Translations under genes and position numbers: made by a program
Notes under the pieces: model-generated
The model's database searches: none
The model's input: the letters and a program-made list of their open reading frames with translations, nothing else
What the model was told of the DNA's origin: nothing
Shown here: positions 13,235-24,800 of the stretch, one piece after another
Layout of the letters: every line of letters starts with the position of its first letter
Position numbering within the stretch: position 1 is the stretch's first letter
Origin: Aedes albopictus
Taxonomy: Eukaryota > Arthropoda > Insecta > Diptera > Culicidae
Length of the DNA stretch: 64,000 bases
Direction: 5' to 3'
NCBI RefSeq assembly: GCF_035046485.1
Contig: NC_085137.1
Location: 349,977-413,976, forward strand

Positions 13235-13793
13235 TCGTCTAGAAGTTTGTATTTAGCTATCATGTAGTCTTCTGTATAAAAGGCCAAAAACGGATGATCA
13301 CACCTGCAAGTAGAAACACTTACACGAAAGCCGCTGCTGAGGAAGATATCCAAGTGAAATTTTGATGGCCATTTGTTCTTGTAGAGGCCAAGAACCGTCA
13401 CAAAACTTTGTAACTCTTAATTTGGTTATATGGGGATTCTGAGAACCTCTTTCAGTTCATTTGCCTAAAAAATTACACTTGGGTAATCTCCTTCCAGAAG
13501 AAAATTGACATTAACAACCGAAAAAACAAGTCCTCCATTAACAGAGTACTCCCAATAAATGGGATCGAAGAGGCCCCGCCTTATATACATAAAATTTTGA
13601 CATAATAGTTTCAACAAATGTTCATATAAATGGAAGCGTAAAGAGTTCTCATCGAATATCAGCCTTCGGAAATGGTGCTGTATACCTCGCCAAAATTTTG
13701 ATTTACATCGTTGATTCGGCAGTTCACTGAATAACACCAACACTACACAACACAGCCACTAGACGCGAACTAACGGCGATAAAAAACAAAGTG
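13235..13793. other. No recognised gene; possible old element
   Basis: TATAAAAG occurs at about 13275 on the + strand. A 92-codon reverse-strand frame (13743-13465) with FDPIYWEYSVNGGLVFSV has protein-like composition but no family I recognise. It sits between a foldback element and a SINE. Confidence 0.3.
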
Positions 13794-14054
13794 GGGTCTC
13801 CAGTTAGCCTAGTGGTTAAGGCTATGGATCGCCAATCCGGAGACGGCGGGTTCGATTCCCATTTCGGGAAAATTTTCTCGACTCTATGGACATAGTGTAC
13901 CATTGTACTTGCCTCACAATATACAAATTCATGCAATGGCAGGCAAAGAAAGCCCTTCAATTAATAACTGTGGAAATGCTCTAAGAACACTAAGTTGAAA
14001 CGAGGCAGGCCAAGTCCCAGTGGGGACGCCGAGCCATAAAGAAGAAGAAGAAGA
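13794..14054 (+). mobile_element. tRNA-derived SINE (Feilai-like), copy 1
   Basis: The head has an A-box-like TTAGCCTAGTGGTTAAGGCT and a B-box-like GCGGGTTCGATTCCCATT. The body includes GACATAGTGTACCATTGTAC and CAATGGCAGGCAAAGAAAGC, and the tail is (AAG)n. The copy at 57267-57531 aligns over the full length. RNA polymerase III promoter boxes are visible. No clear target duplication. Confidence 0.85.
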
Positions 14055-14099
14055 GCTCACCGATTATCAATCATTCACTCGAGCACCTACCAAAATTCA

Positions 14100-15340
14100 A
14101 AATTCCGTACGAGAATTCTTTTAGGAAATCGTTTCATCAGAAATGCATTCAGCGATTTTTTCAGAAAATCCAAAGTTCAGAACTCCTTCAGAAATTTCTC
14201 CTCGGATTAATCTAGAAAAACTTCCTCACTCTCATTTAGGAATTCTTCCAAAGTTTTCTGCGAAAGTTTATTCAAGGAGCGAAAGTTTTCTACAGCAATT
14301 CTTTATGACAGACCCTAAAAAATTTGTCCAAGGATTCCATCAAGAAATCTTTCATGGATTGCTTGCAAAATTGCTTCATGGATTTTTTCATTAGGTTTCC
14401 TTCACAAATTCCCTTGACAATTCCTCCAAAGATTTATTCAGGAATTTTTTATGTAGATTCCCCTAAAACTCCGCCAGCGATTTCTTCGAAAAATCTTCCA
14501 GAGATTCATTCAGAAAATCGTTCAGGAAGTCCACCAGAGATTTGTTCTGGAATTACTTTAAGAATTCCATTGAAAGTTCCCTCCAGGGAACATCCAGAAA
14601 ATCTTGCAGGAATTCTTCCAGGAGTTCATACAGAAATTCCTTCAGAATTTCCTCCAGGTATTTCTCCATGTATTTCCTCATAAATTCTTCCCCATAAATC
14701 TTACAAGATAACTCTAAGAATTTTATTGCGAATTCTTTGAGGAATTTATTCAGAAATGATTCCCAAAGAATTCAACAGGAATTCTTCATGAAATATCTCT
14801 AATTTTTTTGCGTAATTGTACAGGAAAGTTTTTCAAAATTCCCTGCTGGAATTTGTTCAAAAATTTCACCGGAGTTTTTTCAGATTTTCCTCTGGAAAGT
14901 TGTTTTGTAGATTTTTACAGAAATTTTACTGGAAATTCCTTCAGAGATTCTTCCAGAAAATCCCACTCGGAATATTTCTGATATTCTGTCAGGTATTCAT
15001 TCCAAAATATTTTCAAAGTTTAAGCGATTTCTTCAGGAATTTCAGTGCGAGATTTTTTCAACAGTACTGTCATGTAGTTTCACAGAAATTTATCGGAAAA
15101 TTTCTTTCAAAAAATCATACAGAAATTCTTTCGGAAATTCTTCAAGAGGTTCCTCTAAGAACTCTATGAGAAATTCTTTCTGAGATTCCTGGTGAAATTT
15201 CTACACGATTTGATTTTGAAAATTTTCCCTGTGGCTCCACCAGAAATGTCTCCTGGAGTAGCTTCAAAGGTTCATGAAGGGATCGTTTCAAATATTCCTC
15301 CATGGATTTTTGTTTATCCACAAGTTCTTCACGAAATTGC
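14100..15340 (+). repeat. Degenerate array, T/C polarity
   Basis: TTCAGAAATTCCTTCAGAAT and GGAATTCTTCCAGGAGTTCA-type units directly after a SINE. Long spurious frames of P, S, I, F and R composition result. Confidence 0.85.
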
Positions 15341-16670
15341 ACAAAAATGCCTGAAAGAATTGTTGAAAGGATCTCTGAAGAAAAACCTAAAGACATCCCT
15401 GGATGATTGTCTAAAGGAATCCCTTGTTTAAAAAAACTCCTTGCTATTACTGTGGAGATTCCACAGCGGTTCTTGGAATTCCTGGGAAAGTACCTGAAGA
15501 AAATTCTTGAAACACCTCCCTAATTCCTAGAAAAAAAAAATATTGAGATACTTCTTGCGGAACTCTGAAAGTTATTTCTAGGAAAAATTGCTGAAGATAT
15601 TTTTAAGCGGCGTCTTGCAGATAAAAAAATCTGAAGGAATCTATTGAAAATGTCTGCCAACATTCCTGCAGAAATTGCAGACGAAGATACTGGTAGAATT
15701 CTGGTATAAAACCATCAATTAATTTCTGAGGGATTCCAGGAGGAACTTCTGAAGGAATTTTCTTCAGGGATGATTACATAAGAATTTCTCAATAAAATTT
15801 CCTGAAGGAAATCTTGCTATTGTTTTGCAACATCATGAGAAAAAATATATTAGAGAGCTTCTAAATGAATTGCTTAAAAATATGATTTTATTTTCAAAAA
15901 GAATATTTTTTAAGGAATACCTGGAAGAACAGGAGAACCTCCCGCAGGTATTCATAGACGGATGATAATTTCTTTGATAAATCCCAAGGAATAGTAATTT
16001 CTCTAGTAATAGCTGCGAGAATCTTTGGAGAAGTTTCTAAAGCATCATCTGAAAAAAAAAATATGACAAAAATACCAGAAGTAAGGTCTGAATAAGCTCT
16101 AAGAAATTCCTGGAGGAGCTTCTGGAGAAACCTCTAGAGCAACTTTCAGAATCTCTTGAGAATTTTCTAGTGAATCTTCAAACTAAATACCAAAGTGAAT
16201 CTTTGAATATACTGAATAAGAGTTAAGGGAACTCTGGAGAAATTGCACCAATAGTTCCTGAAAGAGTGTCAGGAAAAATATGCATTTCTGAAGAAAATCA
16301 CTAGAGGAATTACTGAATGCATCTCTGAAATAGTTTCCAAATATCTGTAATTTTTTCGTCGTATTTGTATCAAAGAAATCTTTGGAGGAACTCCTTAAAA
16401 AACAATGGAGAAATTTCTAGAATTTTTGAGAAATTTCCGGAAGAAATGATGGGGAATTCTAACGTAAACTTTTGAAGAAATACATGCAGGACCTTCCGTA
16501 ACATTCCTTGAAGGAATTTCTTAAATAATCGCTAAAGGATTCCCAGGAAAATGGTCAGAACAAACTTGATTGAAACAATCTACAAAATCCTGCAATGATC
16601 TTCTTTTTATAAATATTCTGGAAAAAAATTAATAAATCATGAAATAATACCTGAGGGAATTTCAAGCGGT
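15340..16670 (+). repeat. Degenerate array, G/A polarity
   Basis: The polarity switches at about 15340 from T/C to G/A (GAAATTCCTGGAGGAGCTTC, GGAATTTCTTAAATAATC). Together with 14100-15340 it forms a diffuse foldback of about 2.6 kb. It includes a diverged unit of the 720 bp higher-order repeat. Confidence 0.8.
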
Positions 16671-16881
16671 ACCCCTGGAGTTAGTCATGAGGTAGATTGA
16701 CGAGGGGTAAACACTTCGTCCTGGAGTTTGTATCTACTTCTTCCGAAGGTTTCGTGGCCGCCAAGGTAAACGGGGTATCCTTGCTTAGCTGATATGCGCC
16801 TCCGCGGTATTAGATTGAGCAGTTTACGCAGATGATGGACTGTATGACGACCGAGCTGACCGGACGAAGGCCGGTGGTAAT

Positions 16882-17090
16882 AAAAAAGACACGGACACCA
16901 TCTTCAGTCAAAGGCTGTACAGACTGAACAAAACTTAACACTAGACAACGGACACGACACGCATTACGAGCACCAGTGGATACGAAGAAGAAACATTTCT
17001 TGCGAAAAGTTTCATCACACGGAGCGGGAATCGAACCTTCACCCCATGGCATTGGTTCAACTGGCTAAGAATGGCACTACGGATCGCCTG
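16882..17090 (-). mobile_element. tRNA-related SINE, second family, copy 1
   Basis: On the reverse strand a tRNA-like head with the B box GGTTCGATTCCCGC is followed by CGCAAGAAATGTTTCTTC, CACTGGTGCTCGTAATGCGT, CAGTCTGTACAGCC and GGTGTCCGTGTC then T-rich. It aligns with 24471-24680 over most of its length. The head is degraded. Confidence 0.7.
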
Positions 17091-17607
17091 TTCCAGTGGT
17101 AAGAGTCCGCTAATCAGGTGACCCCTAATTCAAGGTGTTATGCGGCTTTACGCTTTCCGTGCCTAGGAAGCAAACCTAATCGCAAATGGAGCCTGTGGAG
17201 TACCAGGGCATCATCCACAGTATTTTTCCCTTATTGTGCTAACCGGAGCAATAGCGTGGTGGACCTTGTGTTTCTACAAGACAATCAGCTGCCCTTCTTC
17301 AATCTCATACTTGAGGTTGAATAATGGTGGGATTATGAAGATGTTATAATTTAGTTTAAATTTTCACCTATATGGTTTCGCACTATGCGTTTTACACAGT
17401 GTATTCTGTGTATCTTCCCCTTTGGCGTTTTTCAAACGACACCGATCTGTATTTATTGCTGCTGTTCTTTGTTGTGCTGTTATTGCGAAGAGTTTAATCT
17501 TACTTAGTTTGGGTAGTGGCTACAGCTAGGATAGCTCAGATCAATCATCACCATAAAAAACAGCAACGATTAATCTTTGCAGTCTTATGTAAAATGGTAC
17601 AGCCCAA

Positions 17608-19080
17608 GTGACCTTGGTTCAAGAACCTTACTTTCGTAAGGGTAATTTCTATCTAGGAAACCTTGTGAATCCGGTGTTTGCTACTTTCAGTAAACATGAA
17701 ATGGCAAACTCGCGTATCATGCCTCGAACCTGTGTGCTTGTCAACAATGCAATTGTTGCTACACTCATCTCTGAACTAACCACCAGAGGTGTATATTGCT
17801 TCACAATTGATGTATCTGTTCGAAACCTTAACAGGAAAATCGTCTATTGTTCGGATTATTTACCGCATGATGAACCATCCCCTACGGATACTTTCAAGCA
17901 AGTCATTGCATACTGCACTTCAAAAGGCCTTCCGCTGATTGTTGGCAGTGATGCTAATGCTCACCATATCATCTGGGGCAGCTCAGACATTAACTTGAGA
18001 GGCTTCAGTTTGATGGAGTACTTAAGTAGTACAGATCTTGCATTACTTAACATAGGCAACCGCCCAACCTTCATGGTATCTGCTAGAGAGGTAGTGTTAG
18101 ATATAACGCTTTGCTCAAGCAGAATTAGTTACGAGCTGACCAATTGGCATGTGTCAGATGAAGAATCTTTATCTGACCATCGCTACATCTTTTTTGAACA
18201 TTTAAATGTTACTTCGCAAACACTGCGTTTCAGGAATCCTCGGTCAATAAACTGGGATCATTTTACTGATTTGGTTGCGGCCAAATTCCATGGATACTCA
18301 CCATCCATTGACACTCCGAGTGATTTAGATGATGCCGTTGATACTACAACGACCTTCATCATGGAAGCTTTTGAAGAAGCATGCCCTCTATGGTCTGTGA
18401 AGATCACAAGAGGAACCCCTTGGTGGAAATCTGATCTGGCGCCACTCAGGAAACAATGTAGAAAGAGTTGGAACAGACGACGTTCGGCTGGTTCGGAGGC
18501 TTTCAGGTCGGCTCGCAAGGCCTACAGGAAAGCTCTCCGGTCTGATGAACGATCCAGCTGGAAAAACCTTTGTACAAATGTTTCCAGCTTGAGTGAAGTC
18601 AGTCGGTTAAACAAAACCCTTGCGAAATCTAAGGATTTCCGAGTGAACGAACTTCGTTTGTCAAATTGCGATCTGACTTCCTCTGACGAGGAAGTTCTGG
18701 AATGCTTATTCAGCACACACTTCCCTGGATGTGTGGATATTACATCTTCGGATGAACCTGATGTCTTTTCTTGTAGTTATGATTCCCTGGCTTCGGCTCA
18801 GCGTATTTTAACTATAGAATCGATTGAGTGGGCACTTAATAGCTTTGCTCCTTTCAAATCTCCTGGGGCAGATGGGATTTATCCTATTTTGCTTCAGAAG
18901 GGATTTGATCATTTCAAACATGTTTTGAAAAAAATACTTGTTTGCAGTTTTGCTGCAGGGTATATTCTCAAATCCTGGCGGGATATTACTGTGAAGTTCA
19001 TTCCGAAAGTGAGCCGTGCGTGTATGAAGAAGCAAAGAGTTTCAGACCTATCAGTTTGATCGCTTTCTTCTGAAATGCTT
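17608..19080 (+). pseudogene. ORF2 endonuclease and RT N-terminus (broken)
   Basis: 483 open codons. Endonuclease signatures are TLVQEPYFRKGNFYLGN, YCSDYLPHDEPSP, LIVGSDANAHHIIWGSS, ALLNIGNRPTF, LDITLCSSR and WHVSDEESLSDHRY (catalytic SDH). The RT begins with ALNSFAPFKSPGADGIYPIL. The frame is lost near 19020, where the expected YEEAKSFRPISLIAFLLKCL continues in another frame. Upstream, IAQINHHHKK is joined out of frame to ATINLCSLM and a stop, so the true N-terminus is also damaged. Confidence 0.88.
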
Positions 19081-19645
19081 ATAACGCATTGTCGATCATC
19101 ACATCCGTGATGTTCATCTGGCCAATGTGCCTCTTCATGTGAACCAACATGCCTACCAATCTGGTAAGTCCACTGTGACTCTTTTACACAAGGTTGTTTA
19201 CGATATCGAGAAAGCATTCGCTCAAAAGCAATCTTGTTTGGGTGTTTTCTTAGATATCGAGGGTGCCTTTGACAACGTGCCTTTCGATGCCATATTGGAA
19301 GCTGCACGGGGTCATGGTATATCTCCAATGATTTCCAATTGGATTTACCAAATGCTCAAAAACCGACATCTCTTCTCGCCATTGCGTCTAGCGGCGATTA
19401 GGAAATTGAGTGTTTGTGGATGCCCCCAAGGGGGAGTCTTATCACCACTTTTGTGGAATCTCGTAGCAGATACGCTATTGAGGCAACTCAATAATAGCGG
19501 TTTTCCTACTTATGGTTTTGCCGACGACTACCTAACATTGTTAGTTGGTATGTGCATCAGCACCCTTTTCGACCTGATGCAAAACGCCCTTCAGGTAGTT
19601 GAGGGTTGGTGTCGGCAATATGACCTTGTCGGTAAATCCGAGTAA
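19080..19645 (+). pseudogene. ORF2 reverse transcriptase core (broken)
   Basis: The frame contains HAYQSGKSTVTLLHKVVYDI, LGVFLDIEGAFDNVPFDAIL (first catalytic Asp), CGCPQGGVLSPLLWNLVADT and PTYGFADDYLTLLVG (FADD catalytic motif). The order and spacing are those of a non-LTR RT finger-palm. It ends in a stop soon after GWCRQYDLVGKSE; the next part reads in a shifted frame. Confidence 0.9.
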
Positions 19646-19653
19646 AACATCTA

Positions 19654-20193
19654 TTGTTCTTTTCACGGAAAAGTGAAACCGTAATGGTGTTCGACCTTTC
19701 CGTCTCCTTGATTCTGACAGGTGTGATTGAACAGGTAAAGTACGTTGGAGTCATTCTTGATTCCAAGCTTTTATGTACACTACATATTGAGTTCAAAATC
19801 AAGAAAGCTTGTATGGCTTTCGGGAAATGCCGGCGAACCTTTGGTGTAATTTGGGGTCTAAAACCCAAGTATATCAAATGGATTTAAACGACTGTTGTTC
19901 GGCCAATATTGACGCATGAATGTCTTGTGTGGTGGCAAAAGGGTGAAGTGAGAACGGTCCAATCAAAATTAGGCCATCTCCAAAGAATGTGCTTAATGGC
20001 GATGTCTGGAGCGTTCTCTTCAACTCCCACGGCAGCGCTCGAAGTTCTCTTTGACGTTGCTCCACTACAAATTCATATCAAACAAGAAGCACTTTCTTGC
20101 ACTCACCGCCTATGGGTGCTCAGTTTACTAGAGGAAACTCCTGTGAACCGTAGTTCAACACACACACACATCATTGTTTCCATTTTTGGTTAA
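19654..20193 (+). pseudogene. ORF2 RT thumb / connection (broken)
   Basis: EQVKYVGVILDSKLLCTLHI, KCRRTFGVIWGLKPKYIKWI, then a stop, then VVRPILTHECLVWWQKGEVR, HLQRMCLMAMSGAFSSTPTA and ALEVLFDVAPLQIHI. This is the usual thumb-to-connection stretch of RNase-H-bearing non-LTR elements. The stop at about 19885 and further shifts mark it as dead. Confidence 0.8.
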
Positions 20194-20286
20194 TTGGGAC
20201 AAAGTTGTCCTTGCTCCAAGTAATCTTACAATTGTTTGTTATTTCCCATATAGGACATTAACCACGAAATTCCCTTCCCGGGAAGA

Positions 20287-21030
20287 GTGGACATCTGGTT
20301 ATTTGGAGAGAAGTATCTCAGACGGCATCGTATGTTACGAGCTGGTGCTGGTGTTTATTCTCGTGAGCTAAGGCTGCATCAATTTTATTCATTTGGTAGA
20401 CACTGCACCGTTTTTCAGGCCGAAATCATTGCTCTTATGTGCGGAGTGCAATCAGCACTTCAGCAGCACGTAATGGGCAAGGTAATATACTTCTGTTCAG
20501 ATAGCCAGGCTGCTATTAAAACACTTGCTTCGGCCAACTCCAGGTCGAAGATACTTATCGCTTGTCGAACTCAAATCGAGGGGCTGAATTCAGCAAACGT
20601 TGTTCACCTTGTATGGGTACCTGGTCATTCTTCCATCGCTGGCAATGAATTGGCTGATGAGTTAGCTCGCACTGGAGCATCACATGACTTCATTGGCCCT
20701 GAGTCAGCTATTCCGGTATCCAAGTGTTGGGTAAAGCTTCAGATTCACACCTGGGCTGCCACTCAGCACAAACAATACTGGAATAGTTTGGAGTCATGTC
20801 GTCAAACCAAATTGTATTGTACTGAACCATCTCCAAGGGTGGCAAATCTGTCCAAGCGGAATTGCAGCATGCTGGTCAAAGCATTGACTGGCCACTGCCG
20901 ACTCAGCTATAACATGGCGAATATTCAGGAAGCTGATTCATTTGTATGTGATTGCTGTGAATCTGGTTATGGAGCATCGTATCATTTGATATGTAACTGT
21001 CCAGTTTTTGCGCAACTGCGTTTCCGAGTA
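20287..21030 (+). pseudogene. ORF2 RNase H and C-terminal zinc-knuckle region (broken)
   Basis: RAGAGVYSREL, FQAEIIALMCGVQSAL (catalytic E), YFCSDSQAAIKTL (catalytic D) and VHLVWVPGHSSIAGNELADE (catalytic D) define an RNase H. The first catalytic motif (usually YTDGS just before the RAGAGVYS block) is missing where VCY/MLR joins RAGAG, indicating a small deletion. A Cys/His tail follows (CDCCESGYGASYHLICNCPV). The frame is cut at LRFRV by the nested insertion and resumes after 21345 as LRFRVFGKHLFSETDF and ILNLQDVVLFLAGCGKEL. Confidence 0.88.
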
Positions 21031-21344
21031 CCTGTGTTCCATCCCAGGAATCCGAGGACCCAGGAGTGACATTAACCTTCTTAGCTACGTCGCTCCCACT
21101 GATTTTCAACTTTCTGCCATACAAAAATGTGTGGTTGGTTCGAGATGTCCCCACTCAATAGTTTTATTTTAAAATCAATAACGCTACACAGTAGGCCTGG
21201 CCGCTTTAATGCTTGTAATGCATTTCCGATGCACTGCAAACATTAATAATGACAAAAAAAATGGTAGAAGTAGTCGATTCTATGATTTTCAGGATTCTTT
21301 CAATTATTGGCTGTGTATGTGTAGACTAGACTAGACTAGACTGA
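21031..21344 (+). mobile_element. Nested 5'-truncated retroelement 3' end, with target duplication
   Basis: CTGCGTTTCCGAGTA occurs at 21016-21030 and again at 21345-21359, framing 314 bp that interrupt ORF2 of the host element exactly within LRFRV. The insert ends in TGTGTATGTGTAGACTAGAC and further TAGAC repeats. A related copy without the 5' part lies on the opposite strand at 45543-45713. The 15-16 bp duplication and 3' simple tail indicate target-primed insertion. Confidence 0.88.
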
Positions 21345-21716
21345 CTGCGTTTCCGAGTATTCGGTAAACACTTATTCAGTGAAACTGACTTCAGAATCCT
21401 GAATCTTCAGGATGTTGTGTTGTTCTTAGCCGGCTGTGGTAAGGAGCTAGACTCTCTTTACGCTTTATGCGTTATTACAATGCCGCTTTTAGGGTGCTGT
21501 TTGAACCAAGGTTTAAACTCATTGTGGCATGCTAATGCTTTAGTACCCTCCTCCAGTGTATCTTTATTATGGCTCTGGCACAAATGTTCCAAATGGAGGA
21601 TAATGTGCCTCTGGAGCCGGCCTTCTGATTCTTGATCTTTAAACTCATCTGTGTTGAAATTTCAAGGAGTGGCTTCATCATATCTTCACCTTAATATTTA
21701 ACTTTAATCTTCACAG

Positions 21717-21890
21717 TAGGCCCTGCTTCTCGGAGTCATTTGACATTCTACTCAAGATGGAGAAACTAAAGACAACTCGAATCAATCGCTCCAACAGCGA
21801 CCATGCTGATTTGGTGAACCGTGTTGCTGGACGGCGTACTTCATCCGAAAAAGCCCCTAGGATAAAACCTGCCCTTTCGACATCCAATCT
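21717..21890 (+). CDS. Coiled-coil protein exon 1 (start uncertain)
   Basis: The acceptor-like TTTAATCTTCACAG ends at 21716 and the donor CT|GTAAGA is at 21890. ATG at 21757 opens MEKLKTTRINRSNSDHADLV and runs to STSN. The frame is also open upstream to the acceptor (RPCFSESFDILLK), so this may be an internal exon with more coding sequence upstream. ATG 21757 is chosen as the first Met. Confidence 0.6.
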
Positions 21891-24800
21891 GTAAGATTCT
21901 GTTTATTGGCTTATCTGTATCCTTATAGATTTTTCCAATTTTCTTTCAACAGTTCGAAAAACGTTCCACCAAAAACATACAGCAAATTTACAGTGAAAAA
22001 GCCTAACAAACCTCCGGTTCAGAAGCAACTATTCCCGGTAGAAGCCGAAGCAAAAGATCTCGCCAAATTGCCCACTTCGGGGCGTAAATTTCCAATGGAG
22101 AAAGCCCTCACCATGATCGAAATGGGATCGCCTTCCAAGCAGTCGTCCCAACATCAGCAGCAACACGGTTCACAATCCATCAACACCATCGCGACGACGG
22201 GAGGATTGTCCTATTCCACAACGGCCCTGGCCGACGGAGGAGCAACCACACGGATGGCCAGCAATACGAGTAAACTGGTGTTCGAGACGGGCTTCAAACT
22301 GCTGCTCAAATGTTGGCGTGAGGGAAAACGGAAAAACGACCGGTTGAATGCACAACTCAGCCAAAAGGATAGTACGGTGAGTATCGAAAGTCCCAGCAAA
22401 GATTCTCATTTACCATAACAAATTTCTCAACTTCACAGTCCATCAAGTACCGCAACCAGCTACAAACGCTCCAATCACTGTATCAGAATGAATGCAAAAA
22501 CCACGAACAGGCTCGGAACGAAATCAGACAACTCAAGCAGAAGGTCGATACTCTGAAGACGAACCTACTGGACGAGAAGAGAGCGCATCTCGATAAGGTA
22601 TCATCGCTGGAAGAATCGATCCTAATCAAAGACAAGCTCCAGTCGCAGCTGACTCACGTGCAAGAGGAACTGGCCACGGCAATCGTCTGCCGGCACGGTT
22701 TGGAGTGCCAACTGAGGCAGCAGGAAGAAAGCTGTCTCCAGTTGACGTCAGAGAAGAGGGAACTACTGAAACAGGTAATGTTGATGTGTTCTATATTAAC
22801 GGCCAGTCGGTCAGGTCGCACATGTGGCGGCAGGTTTTTTGGCGGCTGCGACAATTTGCTTGATAATTTATACTTGAGAATGACTCATCCAACGTGACAG
22901 ATGGCGTCCATTGATGAACATTTTATTGATATAACCCGAGTAGAGGAAAAGAGCTCAATAATAGCATATTTTGATATGGAGATCAAAAAGTGACATGGGT
23001 TTGATTGACATAAGAGATAAAAGATCTAAAAATAAAATCAAAAATTTATTCCTGGAACATCATCATCAAATCATATTTAGATTTTGTAAGATCTAACCAA
23101 TAGCAGCGAGCTATTCGTATGATCTTGAAATATCAAATTTTGATATTGTTCAGATGTTCCAGGAACATTTTTCAGATATTATTTTCAGATCTTTTATCTC
23201 TTATATCAATCAAACCAATATCATGTTTTGATCGTCTGTATTTTACCTCTACCCGGGAACCGGCATCATTGAGAAGTCGAAGTGAGATTTCTTGCGTTAT
23301 GTTACGTGGTAATGATAAGACCAGGTGCTTATTGAAAGTTAATTGGGAAATAACAATTTTCCAATTGGAGGTCAGAGTTTAAAAAACTGAAACGCTACGA
23401 TAATCTTCTCCGTTACCCAAGGTAAGAGATCTAAATACATCGAACTATAAGATTCCACGTATTTAAAAAACCAATGACTGCAATAGCGATTTGGTGTCGA
23501 TCTACTTGGCATTGCCAAACAACCAACACTTTCAGCAGTTGCAACGCAACTTTTCTTGAGCAGCAGATAAGAATGGGAAAAAAAGAAGACAAGACAGGCC
23601 ATTTATCTATGTAAACATCAATTTTGGACGTAAATATGCGACATCATTCTTATCGTCCTTTTATGTTGTATAAATTGGCGTGGAGTACTAGATCATTTTA
23701 TCCATGCCTTGCAGCCGAAGATCGCCTTATCAAGAAGACTTGCAGCACTGCTAAAAATCGGGAGTCACTGTTGGCAGCGCCACCATGGAAGAAGGTGTCA
23801 CTATTCTTGACGGTGTGTGTAAATCTTCATACTCGCCCCAATACACTCTTACACCTTTATGCAAAGGTACCACCTTAACTCAACAGGCGGCTGTGCCGTC
23901 GATGACGCTTGCCGTTAATATGGGAAAATAACAGAGTTCCATGTATTCTTGATAAAGTAGTCTTCGCTTGCAGCGCTGCGACGCTTCTGAAGCGTTCTAC
24001 AGCGTAAACAAACTCGCCAGCTCGTTTTGTTACTCCGGGGTGCATCTGGAAATCTAAAAACAAACTGAAATTCATATACCAGTCTATTTTTGTAGGACGC
24101 AAGAGCGACGCATATAGCAGTTCCGTTACCCGGAACGATGCTTTCAAGAATGGCACACTGCCTGAAATGATCATCGGAACGCTATTGACATATTTTAACA
24201 AAAAATAATGTTTCTTTCTTCTGGACTATCATGAGTATCTTTTGGGATTCCTCACGGTTTGTCACGAATTCATATAGACGTTACTTCTGAGATACTTTTG
24301 AGAAATCTAAGGTATTTTTTTTTTCTATACAATCAATAGAATCAAGAAGTTTCTTCCGGGATTTCCCTAGCTTAGCTCGTAAAATTCCGCTTGATTAATC
24401 CCGAAAATTCAGTAGGATTTTTTCAAAACTCCTGGGAGTTCCTTCTCGGACAAACCAGATGTCCCATTTTAAAAAAAGACACGGACACCGTCTTCAGCCA
24501 ACGGCTGTACAGACTGAACGAAACTCAACACAAGACAACGGACTCAACACACATTACGAGCACCAGTGGAAGAAACATTTCTTGCGAAAAATTTCATTGC
24601 CCGAAGCGGGAATCAAACCCTCACCCCATAGCATTGTACGGTTTTACGCTTGGTAAGCTAACCGCACGGCCACGAGCTGAATTTCTTCTGGAGAATCATC
24701 AGAGATTCCTACAAGAATACCACCAGGAATAAAAATTAATTAAGAAAATCATTCTGGCCTTCAATCAAGACGTCTTCTTGATATTCCTCCAAAAGTTGCT

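Larger units (their letters stand above)
17100..21660 (+). mobile_element. Degenerate non-LTR retrotransposon (I/LOA/R1-like, with RNase H)
   Basis: The order apurinic-type endonuclease, reverse transcriptase, RNase H and cysteine-rich tail on one strand identifies an RNase-H-bearing non-LTR element. The 5' region (about 17100-17550) has no frame. ORF2 is broken by at least four frameshifts or stops (near 17590, 19030, 19640 and 19886) and by a deletion near 20200-20335, and it is split by a nested insertion. The 3' flank (21460-21660) contains AATGTGCCTCTGGAGCCGGC, which recurs diverged at 27505-27525. The element lies immediately upstream of a coding exon of the coiled-coil gene. ORF1 was not recognised. 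Clade assignment is from recalled motifs only. Confidence 0.85.

Noticed and set aside
13465..13743. 92-codon reverse-strand frame as a gene
   Set aside because: Protein-like composition but no homology I can recognise, and wedged between a foldback and a SINE; kept only as a low-confidence note.
13800..13875. tRNA gene
   Set aside because: The A and B boxes are there, but the body and AAG tail and a second copy at 57267 show a tRNA-derived SINE. The cloverleaf is not intact.
14143..15431. Open frames of 79-119 codons (IPLKVPSREHPENLAG-like)
   Set aside because: Same cause: repeat-derived translation in a degenerate array, with competing frames on both strands.
17608..21069. Host gene encoding endonuclease/RT/RNase H
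   Set aside because: Multiple frameshifts, a deletion and a nested insertion, plus family motifs, show a dead retrotransposon.
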